Made by a program: the position numbers and the translations under genes. A DNA stretch of 64,000 nt from Alistipes sp. (GTDB lineage: Bacteria > Bacteroidota > Bacteroidia > Bacteroidales > Rikenellaceae), in the NCBI GenBank assembly GCA_017465605.1, contig JAFTVW010000036.1, forward strand, positions 1 to 64,000, in the 5' to 3' direction. Under the pieces are notes generated by a model. It was not told where the DNA came from. It worked only from the letters and a program-made list of their open reading frames with translations, and did no database searches. Positions 44,570 through 52,942 of the stretch are shown piece after piece. Within the stretch, counting starts at the first letter, position 1. Every line of letters starts with the position of its first letter.

Positions 44570-44856
44570 AACGTAAAAATACAGTTCGTTTTGGCGAGAT
44601 TTTGGAAGATTTCTTCTCGCGTCCATACGTTGCGGCAAAGGTTGCGGAGGGGCGATTGCCCGACACTTGGCGCGAGGTAGTTGGCGAGCGAGTCGCATCG
44701 CTCACATCGTCGTTAAAGTTGGAGAATAGGATTCTTTATGCTAATGTCACGTCAAGCGTAGTAAGGTATGAGCTATTTTGTCGCAGAGACACATTGAAAG
44801 ATGAGATTAATCGCATATCGGGGTTGCCCCTTGTAAAAGCTGTTATAATTAAATAG
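44566..44856 (+). CDS. DUF721 (DciA-like) protein
   Basis: A 96-residue basic protein. The DUF721 pattern is visible in W-R-E-V-V-G-E-R-V-A-S-L-T and L-E-N-R-I-L-Y-A-N-V-T-S-S-V-V-R-Y-E-L. Members are often encoded beside recF or dnaA, and DciA members act as loaders of the replicative helicase in bacteria without DnaC. The ATG overlaps the recF stop (ATGA), so the two are co-translated. A helicase-loader role is inferred from the family and context. Confidence 0.9.
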   Translation: MKRKNTVRFGEILEDFFSRPYVAAKVAEGRLPDTWREVVGERVASLTSSLKLENRILYANVTSSVVRYELFCRRDTLKDEINRISGLPLVKAVIIK

Positions 44857-44935
44857 AGGTATCTTTTATATTGAGGCTGACTTTAACTCTTGAAGAGGAA
44901 GGGGACGGTACTATCGGTTGTGATGCAAATAAATT

Positions 44936-44966
44936 AAGGGAGAAGTTTACGTTTCTCCCTTTTTTC
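44936..44966 (+). terminator. Terminator of the recF unit
   Basis: AAGGGAGAA pairs with TTCTCCCTT around an 8-base loop and is followed by TTTTTCG. Confidence 0.9.
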
Positions 44967-45030
44967 GTGCAAAGTGTTAGGTGAGGATTCGGCCACCGCG
45001 CTCTCTGCAATTACGAATATATACAAACAC

Positions 45031-45062
45031 AAAAAAGGCCGCTACCCAAAGTAACGGCCCTT
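45031..45062 (-). terminator. Terminator of ompA
   Basis: GGCCGCTAC (45037-45045) pairs with GTAACGGCC (45051-45059) with one mismatch. On the minus strand six T follow. Confidence 0.85.
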
Positions 45063-45083
45063 AGTTTGTTATCTTAAATCAAA

Positions 45084-46238
45084 TTATTTTACGATAACTA
45101 CACGGTTTGTGCTGTTGATAGGGAAGATGTTCTGTGAAGAACCAACACCCTTCCAAGTCAACTGATCCTTGTTTACACCCTGCTCAACGAGGTAATCATA
45201 AACAGCCTTAGCACGCTTCTCAGAAAGCTTCTGGTTGTACTCAGGTGAACCAGTCTCATCGTCAGCGTGACCTACGAGTGTAAATACCTGATCCTTTGGA
45301 GCTGCTGCGATAGTCTCAGCCAAAAGCTGCATTGCAGACTTAGCGCGATCCAAAAGACGTGCGCTGTTAAGGTTGAAGAATAAAGCAGTTGAAGAAACTA
45401 CTGATGTCTTACGCTTAGCCAACTCAGCACGCAAAGCCTCGTTGTCTGCCAAAGCCTTATCAGTTGCAGCCTTCTGAGCAGCCAAACGCTCAGCAAGCTT
45501 GCCCTCGTTGCGGTGTGCCTCTGCCAAACCAGCCTCCAAAGCTGCGATTGAAGCCAAGTAACCGTCAACCTCCTCCTGTGAGTAAGCCTTGTCCCAGTTA
45601 CGCTTGTTGAAACGGTAAGCGATACCAAGTGTTGCAGAGTAGATCTGACCATACTTGTCAGCCAATACGTCGATGCCGCGTGGCATATCGTGACCTGCTG
45701 AAAGGATACCCTTCAACTCCAAGTTGATATCCAACTGCTTGCAAACACGGAATGTGTTGATCAAACCAGCTACACCAGCAAAGCCTGAACCAGCCTCGTC
45801 GTTAACGTTTGTGAAGTTTACACCTGCACCAGCGAATACCTTTGCATAGTAAACGCGATCCTCGCGGTAACCACCAATCCAGTTAGAAAGGTTGATAACA
45901 GCGTCAGCGTGAGGCATAATCCAGTTGCTCTTCAAATAGTCGTCAGATGTATTGAGCTGACCACCAATCAACTGAACACGTGCACCGAGGATAGGGTTGA
46001 ACCACTTTGTAAGTCCACCCTCAATCTGCCAACCAAGGTCGCCAGTTGCGTCCTGATCTGTACCGATGCCATTCCAAGCAGTTGCGTTAACACCACCTGC
46101 AACAGAAAGCTCCCAGTTTGACCAGAAACCGTTGTTCATAATTCCCTTCCAGCGGAGTTTGTCTGCTGAAGTCTCCTGAGCGGCTACATTAGCCACAGAG
46201 AACGCTACAAGAGCGATAGAAAGTAATAATTTTTTCAT
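45084..46238 (-). CDS. OmpA-family outer-membrane protein
   Basis: A 384-residue protein with a signal peptide (1-20, ending V-A-A-Q), an N-terminal eight-stranded barrel-like region (about 30-210), a coiled coil (about 215-275, many Ala/Glu/Lys heptads such as A-L-A-D-N-E-A-L-R-A-E-L-A-K-R) and a C-terminal OmpA domain. The latter has V-F-T-L-V-G-H-A-D-D-E-T-G-S-P-E-Y-N-Q-K-L-S and S-E-K-R-A-K-A-V, the peptidoglycan-binding motif with its conserved Asp and Arg. Such proteins are abundant outer-membrane anchors. Codon use suggests high expression, and a near-consensus promoter is present. Confidence 0.93.
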   Translation of the reverse strand: MKKLLLSIALVAFSVANVAAQETSADKLRWKGIMNNGFWSNWELSVAGGVNATAWNGIGTDQDATGDLGWQIEGGLTKWFNPILGARVQLIGGQLNTSDDYLKSNWIMPHADAVINLSNWIGGYREDRVYYAKVFAGAGVNFTNVNDEAGSGFAGVAGLINTFRVCKQLDINLELKGILSAGHDMPRGIDVLADKYGQIYSATLGIAYRFNKRNWDKAYSQEEVDGYLASIAALEAGLAEAHRNEGKLAERLAAQKAATDKALADNEALRAELAKRKTSVVSSTALFFNLNSARLLDRAKSAMQLLAETIAAAPKDQVFTLVGHADDETGSPEYNQKLSEKRAKAVYDYLVEQGVNKDQLTWKGVGSSQNIFPINSTNRVVIVK

Positions 46239-46371
46239 AATTTAATTAGTTTATTGTGCTGTGAATTAATAAACCTGTTTACACCTTATTATATATTTGG
46301 CCACTAGCCTTATTCGCCGTTTCCTTGCGAAAAGCGCGCCGAAATTGGACTTAGTACCACATATACAAATG

Positions 46372-46402
46372 CAAAGGTGTAAATAAAAATGTTAAAAAGC
46401 AA
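46372..46402 (-). promoter_or_regulatory. Promoter of ompA
   Basis: On the minus strand TTG (46400-46402), a 20-base spacer, CACCTTTG (46372-46379). The first two bases of the -7 box deviate from TAnnTTTG, but the spacing and TTTG agree. The leader is about 127 bases. Confidence 0.5.
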
Positions 46403-46458
46403 GAAAATTAAATATTTTTTTTACTTTTTTGGCAACTTTATCCTATTCTCAGCATTTT

Positions 46459-48999
46459 TTATCCACATTTCGAATAACCGCAAGACAAACAAGTCAAGCA
46501 ACCATTTTGGTAAGCCATCTCCTCCTGTCCACATTGTGGGCACTTACCCTTTGAGCGTGTACCATCGGCAATGTACTGTTTAAGAGCGCGTTGTACACCG
46601 TTCTTCCAAGTATTGATGCTCTCGCTATTGAGATGCAAGCCGTCAATCAGGTGAACAACCTTGTCGATAGGCATTCCGTGACGCAAAACACCCGAGATAA
46701 GCTTTGCATAATTCCAGAACTCCTCGTCGAACAAACGTGAGATACCTCCGATTGTATTGGTGTATCCGTAGCGGTCAGAATACTGGAAATCATAACGTTT
46801 TGAACCGTCCTCCTCGCGAACCTTGATAATCCAACCCTTGGTAATCTTGCGAGGGATATACATTGCGTCCTCCTCGATTTTACCGGTGAAAATCTCGTAT
46901 GGGCGACCGTCCTGAATACCTACAAATGCAATCCAATCCTCGCTACCGTTCTTGAATCGTACGATGTCGGCTGGGATAGACTTTGGACGCTTGTGTGATG
47001 ATGTGCCAGAACCACACTTCTTGTCCTTGCTCTTTGTGTCGAGAAGTACGCCGGTGCGGCAACCGTCACGATAAACGGTAACACCCTTACAACCGCACTC
47101 CCAAGCAGTGCGATATACCTCGGCAACCAACTCCTCCGATACGTCATTTGGGAGGTTAACTGTAACCGAGATTGAGTGGTCAACCCACTTCTGAATTGCA
47201 CCCTGCATACGCACCTTTGCTACCCAATCAATATCGTTAGCTGTTGCGCCGTAGTATGGAGATGCCTTCAACCATTTGTTGAGCTCATCATCTGAGATAG
47301 TCTGCAACTTCGAGGTGTCATAACCATTCTGCTCCAACCACTTAACAAACTGGTGGTGATATACATAGTACTCCTCAAACTTCTCGCCCATCTCGTCGAT
47401 AAAGTCGGCCTTCTTACCCTTGTCTGATGGGTTAATCTTACGGCGACGCTTATAAACAGGACGGAACACAGGCTCGATACCCGATGTGGTCTGCGACATA
47501 AGCGATGTAGTGCCCGTAGGAGCAATTGTAAGCATTGCGATATTACGACGACCATACTTCACCATCTCCTCATAAAGCTCTGGATCATTCTCGCGGATAC
47601 GAGCAATCATAGGATTGTTAGCCTCGCGTGCAGCCTCGAAGATTGGGAATGCACCACGCTCAGCAGCCATCTTTGTAGATGCACGATATGCCTCCAAAGC
47701 CAATGTGCGGTGTACAGACACTGCAAACTCAATAGCCTCATCAGAGCCGTAACGCAAGCCCAAAGCTGCCAACATATCGCCCTCGGCTGTAATGCCAAGA
47801 CCTGTACGGCGGCCTTTGAGTGCCATATCCTTAATTTTCTTCCACAACTCCAACTCAACGCGGCGAATATCCTCCTCCTCGGGATCACTTGCCACCTTGC
47901 TGATAATCAACTCAACCTTCTCCAACTCCAAGTCGATGATGTCGTCCATCATACGCATAGCCTTGCCAACGTGCTCGCTGAATAGCTCAAAGTTAAATTT
48001 AGCCTCAGCCGTGAAAGGATTTTCCACATAGCTTAACAAGTTAAGTGCCAACAAGCGGCAGCTGTCGTAAGGACACAAAGGAATCTCGCCACAAGGATTT
48101 GTAGAGACGGTTGTAAAGCCCTTGTCGGCGTAGCAATCGGGGATAGATTCACGAATGATTGTATCCCAGAACAATACGCCCGGCTCGGCCGATTGCCAAG
48201 CATTGTGGATAATCTTCTCCCACAACTTCTTAGCGTCGATTTCAACCTCCATCTTAGGTTTGTCTGAGTTGATTGGGAACTGCTGCTTGTAAGGCTTGCC
48301 CTCTTTTGCGGCACGCATAAACTCATCATCTACCTTAATAGATACGTTTGCTCCTGTCACCTTGCCCGACTGGGTCTTTGCATCGATAAAACTCTCTGCG
48401 TCGGGGTGCTTAATCGAGAGTGAAAGCATCAAAGCTCCACGACGACCGTCCTGCGCCACCTCGCGAGTTGAGTTAGAGTAACGCTCCATAAATGGAACAA
48501 TACCCGTAGATGTCAACGCAGAGTTAAGAACGGGAGTACCCGTTGGGCGCAACTCCGAGAGGTCGTGACCTACACCGCCACGACGTTTCATAAGCTGTAC
48601 CTGCTCCTCGTCCATACGGAAGATTCCACCGTATGAATCGGCGTGCTTACGGTTACCGATAACGAAGCAGTTAGAGAGTGAAGCTACTTGCAGGTTGTTA
48701 CCGATTCCTGTCATCGGACCACCCTGAGGAATGATGTAGCGGAAATGGTCGAGCAACGCGAAAATCTCATCGCGGCTCATAGGATTGGGATAGTTGTTCT
48801 CGATGCGCTCGATTTCGGCAGCAATACGATGGTGCATATCCTCGGGTGTACGTTCGAAGATATGTCCGTACGAGTCTTTCAACGCATACTTGCTAACCCA
48901 AACCGTTGCAGCGAGGTCATCGCCTCCGAAGTACTCTTTCGATGCCGCAACTGCGTCGGCATAGCTCACTTCGGGAAGTGTAGTGTTAGGTTTTGCCAT
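46459..48999 (-). CDS. nrdJ: Adenosylcobalamin-dependent (class II) ribonucleotide reductase
   Basis: An 846-residue enzyme that makes deoxyribonucleotides with a B12-derived radical, so it works with or without oxygen. The redox cysteine lies in S-L-S-N-C-F-V-I (near 112), the active-site motif is N-P-C-G-E (about 302) and the radical-site T-S-N-x-like and catalytic P-T-G-T-T-S-L-M-S-Q segment (near 500) is present. The tail carries a zinc ribbon (C-P-Q-C-G, then C-L-T-C-L-S-C-G-Y). The single chain with this tail is typical of class II. No cobalamin riboswitch is visible in the short upstream region, although B12 supply must control activity. Confidence 0.95.
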   Translation of the reverse strand: MAKPNTTLPEVSYADAVAASKEYFGGDDLAATVWVSKYALKDSYGHIFERTPEDMHHRIAAEIERIENNYPNPMSRDEIFALLDHFRYIIPQGGPMTGIGNNLQVASLSNCFVIGNRKHADSYGGIFRMDEEQVQLMKRRGGVGHDLSELRPTGTPVLNSALTSTGIVPFMERYSNSTREVAQDGRRGALMLSLSIKHPDAESFIDAKTQSGKVTGANVSIKVDDEFMRAAKEGKPYKQQFPINSDKPKMEVEIDAKKLWEKIIHNAWQSAEPGVLFWDTIIRESIPDCYADKGFTTVSTNPCGEIPLCPYDSCRLLALNLLSYVENPFTAEAKFNFELFSEHVGKAMRMMDDIIDLELEKVELIISKVASDPEEEDIRRVELELWKKIKDMALKGRRTGLGITAEGDMLAALGLRYGSDEAIEFAVSVHRTLALEAYRASTKMAAERGAFPIFEAAREANNPMIARIRENDPELYEEMVKYGRRNIAMLTIAPTGTTSLMSQTTSGIEPVFRPVYKRRRKINPSDKGKKADFIDEMGEKFEEYYVYHHQFVKWLEQNGYDTSKLQTISDDELNKWLKASPYYGATANDIDWVAKVRMQGAIQKWVDHSISVTVNLPNDVSEELVAEVYRTAWECGCKGVTVYRDGCRTGVLLDTKSKDKKCGSGTSSHKRPKSIPADIVRFKNGSEDWIAFVGIQDGRPYEIFTGKIEEDAMYIPRKITKGWIIKVREEDGSKRYDFQYSDRYGYTNTIGGISRLFDEEFWNYAKLISGVLRHGMPIDKVVHLIDGLHLNSESINTWKNGVQRALKQYIADGTRSKGKCPQCGQEEMAYQNGCLTCLSCGYSKCG

Positions 49000-49051
49000 A
49001 CTTATTTTATTTATATTTAATTATTTACGTTCCGTGTCAAGGTGTCGCAAC

Positions 49052-49084
49052 AAAGACGGTGAGGCGACTTTCACCAATACAAAG
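49052..49084 (-). promoter_or_regulatory. Possible promoter of nrdJ
   Basis: On the minus strand TTTG (49081-49084), a 21-base spacer, CGTCTTTG (49052-49059). The first two bases of the -7 box deviate from consensus, so confidence is low. Confidence 0.35.
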
Positions 49085-49160
49085 GTCTGAAAAAATAGTG
49101 CGTTTTAAGCCCTAAGCGATGGCGATTTTTCGACAAGTTATTAACTTATGCAAAAAACAA

Positions 49161-49182
49161 GCGTCGGAGGCAACTCCGACGC
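49161..49182 (-). terminator. Terminator of ridA
   Basis: GCGTCGGAG (49161-49169) pairs perfectly with CTCCGACGC (49174-49182) around GCAA. T-rich sequence follows on the minus strand. Confidence 0.85.
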
Positions 49183-49207
49183 ATATTGACTGTCGTAGTG
49201 CTAAAAA

Positions 49208-49582
49208 TTATTTAACTGCGATGGCATCAATCTCTACCTTGGCACCCATCGGCAACTTGGCAACCTCGTAGCAAACGCGTGCAGGCATCTGCTCGGTGAA
49301 GAATGTTGCATAGACTCCGTTCATCGCGACAAAATCGCCTATGTCGTCCAGAAGAACCGTCACCTTAGCTACGTCGGCATAATCGTAACCTGCCTCACGC
49401 AGGATATATCCTATGTTGGTGAGGGCTTGACGGGTCTGCTCCTCGATACCTTCGGCCATCTTGCCTGTTGAAGCGTCGATGGGAAGTTGCCCCGACACAT
49501 ATATAGTTCCGTTATTCTCAACAGCTTGTGAATATGGACCAACTGCTTTGGGGGCATTGGGTGATGCTATAATCTTTTTCAT
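49208..49582 (-). CDS. ridA: RidA-family 2-iminobutanoate/2-iminopropanoate deaminase
   Basis: A 124-residue trimeric cytosolic enzyme that hydrolyses reactive imines formed by pyridoxal-dependent enzymes. The motifs S-P-N-A-P-K-A-V-G-P-Y-S-Q-A, I-Y-V-S-G-Q-L-P-I-D and R-V-C-Y-E-V-A-K-L-P-M-G-A-K-V-E-I-D-A-I-A, with the catalytic Arg near residue 105, are complete. The length is normal. It has a -7 box of its own at 49611 and a terminator at 49161. Confidence 0.96.
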   Translation of the reverse strand: MKKIIASPNAPKAVGPYSQAVENNGTIYVSGQLPIDASTGKMAEGIEEQTRQALTNIGYILREAGYDYADVAKVTVLLDDIGDFVAMNGVYATFFTEQMPARVCYEVAKLPMGAKVEIDAIAVK

Positions 49583-49610
49583 ATCGCTTTATTTTTATGT
49601 AATACTTCCA

Positions 49611-49618
49611 CAAAGATA
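49611..49618 (-). promoter_or_regulatory. -7 box of ridA
   Basis: TATCTTTG on the minus strand, 29 bases upstream of the start. A weak TTG lies 22 bases further upstream. Confidence 0.5.
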
Positions 49619-49629
49619 ACAAAATTCCC

Positions 49630-49637
49630 TATCTTTG
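49630..49637 (+). promoter_or_regulatory. -7 box of the META lipoprotein gene
   Basis: TATCTTTG, an exact TAnnTTTG match, 76 bases upstream of the start at 49714. It lies 11 bases beyond the ridA box on the other strand, so the two promoters overlap. The -33 element is not clear. Confidence 0.45.
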
Positions 49638-49713
49638 TCACAATGGAATGGCGTTTGATTGCGTTATTTTTTTTGTAAAGTGCAAAAACTAATAGCTGAT
49701 AAAACAAATTTGT

Positions 49714-50139
49714 ATGAAAAAAATTTTCACGATGTCGATATTGACCGCTCTTGTAGCGATTATGGGTATAGGTTGCTGTGCTTGTCGCAAAGGTAAAAAC
49801 AACAAATCGCTTACGGGGCAAAAGTGGCATTTGGTTAGAATGATGGAGCGTGACTTGCAAATTACGCCTGAGCAGTTTTTATTTACATTTTCAGTTGATG
49901 GCAAGTTTTCGGGGCAGGCAGCTTGTAATCAGATGATGGGAGAGTATCAATCCACCGAGCGTGGCGGAATGAAGTTTTCAAATGTTGCCTCGACCCGTAT
50001 GTTGTGCCGTGAGGCCGATTTGGAGAGTCAATTTGCTCAGATTCTCGACCGCACAACCCACTACGAGATTGATGGCGAAATGTTGATGTTACTTTCGAAT
50101 GGCGAAATGCAGGCTGTGTTGAAGGCTGCGGAGAGATAA
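49714..50139 (+). CDS. META/HslJ-domain lipoprotein
   Basis: A 141-residue predicted lipoprotein (G-I-G-C, Cys21; further cysteines follow, so the exact acylated one is uncertain). The META-domain pattern is clear: L-T-G-Q-K-W-H-L-V-R, F-L-F-T-F-S-V-D-G-K-F-S-G-Q-A-A-C-N-Q-M-M-G-E-Y near 60-83, and M-K-F-S-N-V-A-S-T-R-M-L-C near 95. META/HslJ proteins are periplasmic beta-barrel-like folds associated with heat-shock or antibiotic resistance in some bacteria, of unknown molecular role. It is transcribed alone and ends in the terminator half of a palindromic repeat. Confidence 0.88.
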   Translation: MKKIFTMSILTALVAIMGIGCCACRKGKNNKSLTGQKWHLVRMMERDLQITPEQFLFTFSVDGKFSGQAACNQMMGEYQSTERGGMKFSNVASTRMLCREADLESQFAQILDRTTHYEIDGEMLMLLSNGEMQAVLKAAER

Positions 50140-50160
50140 GTTTACTCCTAACCAAAAAAA

Positions 50161-50197
50161 AGGGAGTGTCTAACAAGTTTTTAGACACTCCCTTTTT
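50161..50197 (+). terminator. Terminator of the META lipoprotein gene, part of the repeat
   Basis: A perfect 12-bp stem AGGGAGTGTCTA/TAGACACTCCCT followed by TTTTTG. The same hairpin occurs in the copy at 56838. Confidence 0.88.
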
Positions 50198-50320
50198 GTT
50201 AGAAGTTGTATAACATGAGGGATTTCAAGGCTTGCGTAGCCCGAAAAAGCGCAGTTTACTCGGCTAAATGAGCATTTTGAGGGCAAGCGTAACGCAGAAA
50301 TCACCTTGTTAGACAACTTC
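50161..50320. repeat. Palindromic intergenic repeat, subfamily 1, copy 1
   Basis: This element of about 160 bp matches 56838-56999 at nearly every position (C/T differences and a one-base indel in the apex). The left part, AGGGAGTGTCTA...TAGACACTCCCT, is an intrinsic terminator. The rest is an imperfect palindrome whose arms are GAAGTTGTATAACATGAGGG (50202-50221) and the complement of GAAATCACCTTGTTAGACAA. The inner AAGGCTTGCG is shared with the repeat at 41914. Confidence 0.9.
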
Positions 50321-50343
50321 ATTTTGTTTTACAATTATTACCT

Positions 50344-51372
50344 TTATTTATTCTTTGAAGGCTCAGGCAGAGGGAGAATCAGTACCTCATAGTAACCACC
50401 TCGGGCATTGGCCTCGACCGTAAAGTGGGGCTTGCCATTGATTATATCTACTCCGTTGGTATGAACGTGACCAGAGAACGAGGCCAACAGATTGGGAGCA
50501 GAGGTTACAGCCTCATAGAACTCGTAGTCGGTTGGGGTGTGTCCCTCAGCAGGCCACCTCTCACGACGCTCGATTTTGTAGCCGGTATCGCCATCTGCAC
50601 CCCAATTGGGATTGCCGATACCATATGATACACGTCGCCCGGGCGAATACAACGGAATGTGCATCAGCAGAATAAATGGTTTGCCTGAGGCTATGACCCG
50701 CTTCGTAAGAGCTAATTGTTCGGGTAATACATCATAGGTCGAAGTGTCGAGGATAAGCAACTGCACACCATTTACATCGACCACATATCCATCGGGATTC
50801 TTTCCCGAAAACAGAGGCAGAAGTCGTTTGTCGCGCCAAGTTTTGCGCAGAGTAAGGCGGTCGCCCTCCATACCCTCATAGTGCCAATCGTGATTGCCGC
50901 AGGTGTAGTACCAGGGGATATTGGCCGAGTTCATCACCTCCTGCACAATCTCTACTCCCCGCTCCGAAGGATAGCTTACCATATCACCAAGCAGGACTAT
51001 GGCGTCAGCCTTCTGCTTTTTGGCCAATGCTATCGTTGCTCGGAACTCCTTCTCGGGAGTGGTAGGGGCTCCTGTGGCATAATGGGTGGTTTTGTTGTAG
51101 GCCGCAGCCATACGTTTGCTATATGAGCGATACGGTTCCTCTCGCTGGTCGCTCACCCAAAGGTGGGTATCGGAAACAACAAACAATCGGGTTGTATCAG
51201 CCACTGCCGCAGAGTAGATTTTTACCGATGGAATATTGTAAGAGAATACAACTTCGCTCTCGGCTCGCTGGCTCTTTTTCGACCTATCGTGCTTGGCCGA
51301 AGCCGAATATGGCGCAACAAAACTGCCTATCGTAATTGCCATCAAGGCTACAAGAAATAACTTTGATTTCAT
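50344..51372 (-). CDS. Secreted metallophosphoesterase
   Basis: A 342-residue exported protein (signal 1-26, ending A-S-A-K). All calcineurin-like motifs are present: V-V-S-D-T-H-L-W (D-x-H, near 67), L-L-G-D-M-V-S (G-D, near 127), C-G-N-H-D-W-H (G-N-H-D, near 159), L-M-H-I-P-L (near 240) and S-G-H-V-H-T (G-H-x-H, near 300). The fold resembles purple acid phosphatase or MPP cyclic-nucleotide/phosphodiester enzymes; the substrate is unknown. It is last of a five-gene minus-strand operon that otherwise encodes redox proteins and CstA; the gap to the gene before is 6 bases. Confidence 0.9.
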   Translation of the reverse strand: MKSKLFLVALMAITIGSFVAPYSASAKHDRSKKSQRAESEVVFSYNIPSVKIYSAAVADTTRLFVVSDTHLWVSDQREEPYRSYSKRMAAAYNKTTHYATGAPTTPEKEFRATIALAKKQKADAIVLLGDMVSYPSERGVEIVQEVMNSANIPWYYTCGNHDWHYEGMEGDRLTLRKTWRDKRLLPLFSGKNPDGYVVDVNGVQLLILDTSTYDVLPEQLALTKRVIASGKPFILLMHIPLYSPGRRVSYGIGNPNWGADGDTGYKIERRERWPAEGHTPTDYEFYEAVTSAPNLLASFSGHVHTNGVDIINGKPHFTVEANARGGYYEVLILPLPEPSKNK

Positions 51373-51378
51373 ATCGTA

Positions 51379-52917
51379 TTATTTGTGTGTTTTATAACCT
51401 TTAACCCTTATGGCCTTGATGGGCGTAGCGGGGCATAAATACTCGCATCGGCCGCAGCCAATACAAAGAGCCTTCTCCACTTCGGGATAAGTGCGACGGT
51501 CAATAGGCGATTTAACCATCTTGATAGCCTCGGCCGGACAATGCTCGGCGCAGTTGCCACACTCAACGCCATCGGTGGCTACAATACATCGCTCACGGTC
51601 AAAAACGGCGTGACCAATAAAGGTCATCTTCTTCTCCTCTCTATCGAGTAGGTCGATAGCTCCCGTTGGGCAGACCTCGCCACAAAGAGTACAATCGTAG
51701 AGGCAATAACCCTTATCGAAACGCATCACTGGCTGCATTACACCCTGTAAGCCATATTCAGCAATGGCTGGTTGCAGGACGTGGGTCGGGCATTTACTCA
51801 CGCAGAGATGGCAGGCCGTACACTTTGCGTGTAGCTGGGTTAGGCTTCTCGCTCCGGGAGGTGCTACGGGGCGGGCCTCGCCAATACCATTACCCATACC
51901 TTTGCCGTGCTGATGCGGGCCTTTGGCCGACACCATTCGTGACGTAGGAATAGCAGCTGCCACAGCCAACGAAGAGAGGAATTTACCTCTCGACATATCG
52001 GCCGCATTGGTTTTACGCTTTTGCACTTCGGCCGACTTCTTGTTGTGATTCTGTTTTGCAATCCCTATTGGCGAGAACGAGATTGCCTGCTGGGCGCAAT
52101 TGTCGATACAATCGAAACAGACCACACATCTGGTTGGGTCGATGCTATGGGTAGCAGGGTCTATACATTCGCTCTTGCATTTACGGGCACACAAACCACA
52201 CGAATTACACTTTTCGGTGTCGATTTTAATTTTCATAGGTGCAAAACGGCTCACCTCGCCCAAAAGAGTTCCTACGGGGCAGAATGAGTTGCAGTAACGA
52301 CGACCCCAACGCCACGCAACAACTCCTAGAATAGCCATTGTTACCAATGCAAGCAGAGAACTTAACCAAGAAATAGTCACGGTTTCTCGGCCAAACGTGT
52401 CGCCAACAGTAAGAGCCAATGCATTGTTGATAGCCTGCGCCACAGGGCGTAAGCCATCGTATATAACTCTACCAAAGATGCTATAAGGGTCTATCAATGC
52501 CACTAACGCACCCACACCTACGGCGATGCCAAGTGTTGCGGCGGCTAATATTGAATAGCGGAGTTTTTTATCGGCTGTGCGATATGAAAAGCGAGTTGCA
52601 GATGCTTTGCTACGGCTATTGCGCAGAGCATTCACCACATCTTGCGCCACGCCCAAAGGGCATAGCGTAGAACAATATATGCGACCAAAGAGCAGCGTTA
52701 TCAGAAGAAGTATGGCGATTGTCGTGGCACTTACACTAAGCAGAGCTGGCACGAATTGCCACTCGGCCAATGCCGAAGCCACCCGATGCAGAGTAGAAAT
52801 TGCTGGTGTGCCATTACCCCAATCGGCAAAAGCCACAACCATCAGCACCAAACACACTCCCGCCGCGAATTGACGCAGCAGGCGCAGAGGATTATATATT
52901 TGTTGTCTTTTACTCAT
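51379..52917 (-). CDS. Membrane polyferredoxin, NapH/CcoG-like N-terminus
   Basis: A 512-residue inner-membrane Fe-S protein. The N-terminal half has about five transmembrane helices and NapH/CcoG-type motifs C-S-T-L-C-P-L-G (near 82) and C-N-S-F-C-P-V-G (near 209). At least six 4Fe-4S-type cysteine clusters follow: C-N-S-C-G-L-C-A-R-K-C, C-V-V-C-F-D-C, C-T-A-C-H-L-C-V-S-K-C-P, C-T-L-C-G-E-V-C-P, C-G-N-C-A-E-H-C-P and C-I-G-C-G-R-C. It probably relays electrons across the membrane to the ferredoxin-fused aldo-keto reductase encoded 25 bases upstream. The partners are inferred from adjacency only. Confidence 0.85.
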   Translation of the reverse strand: MSKRQQIYNPLRLLRQFAAGVCLVLMVVAFADWGNGTPAISTLHRVASALAEWQFVPALLSVSATTIAILLLITLLFGRIYCSTLCPLGVAQDVVNALRNSRSKASATRFSYRTADKKLRYSILAAATLGIAVGVGALVALIDPYSIFGRVIYDGLRPVAQAINNALALTVGDTFGRETVTISWLSSLLALVTMAILGVVAWRWGRRYCNSFCPVGTLLGEVSRFAPMKIKIDTEKCNSCGLCARKCKSECIDPATHSIDPTRCVVCFDCIDNCAQQAISFSPIGIAKQNHNKKSAEVQKRKTNAADMSRGKFLSSLAVAAAIPTSRMVSAKGPHQHGKGMGNGIGEARPVAPPGARSLTQLHAKCTACHLCVSKCPTHVLQPAIAEYGLQGVMQPVMRFDKGYCLYDCTLCGEVCPTGAIDLLDREEKKMTFIGHAVFDRERCIVATDGVECGNCAEHCPAEAIKMVKSPIDRRTYPEVEKALCIGCGRCEYLCPATPIKAIRVKGYKTHK

Positions 52918-52942
52918 AGCTAATTGTTACTTTACGTAGTGG

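Noticed and set aside
49000..49207. A cobalamin riboswitch upstream of the B12-dependent nrdJ
   Set aside because: No B12-box-like sequence is visible and the space before nrdJ is too short after subtracting the ridA terminator.
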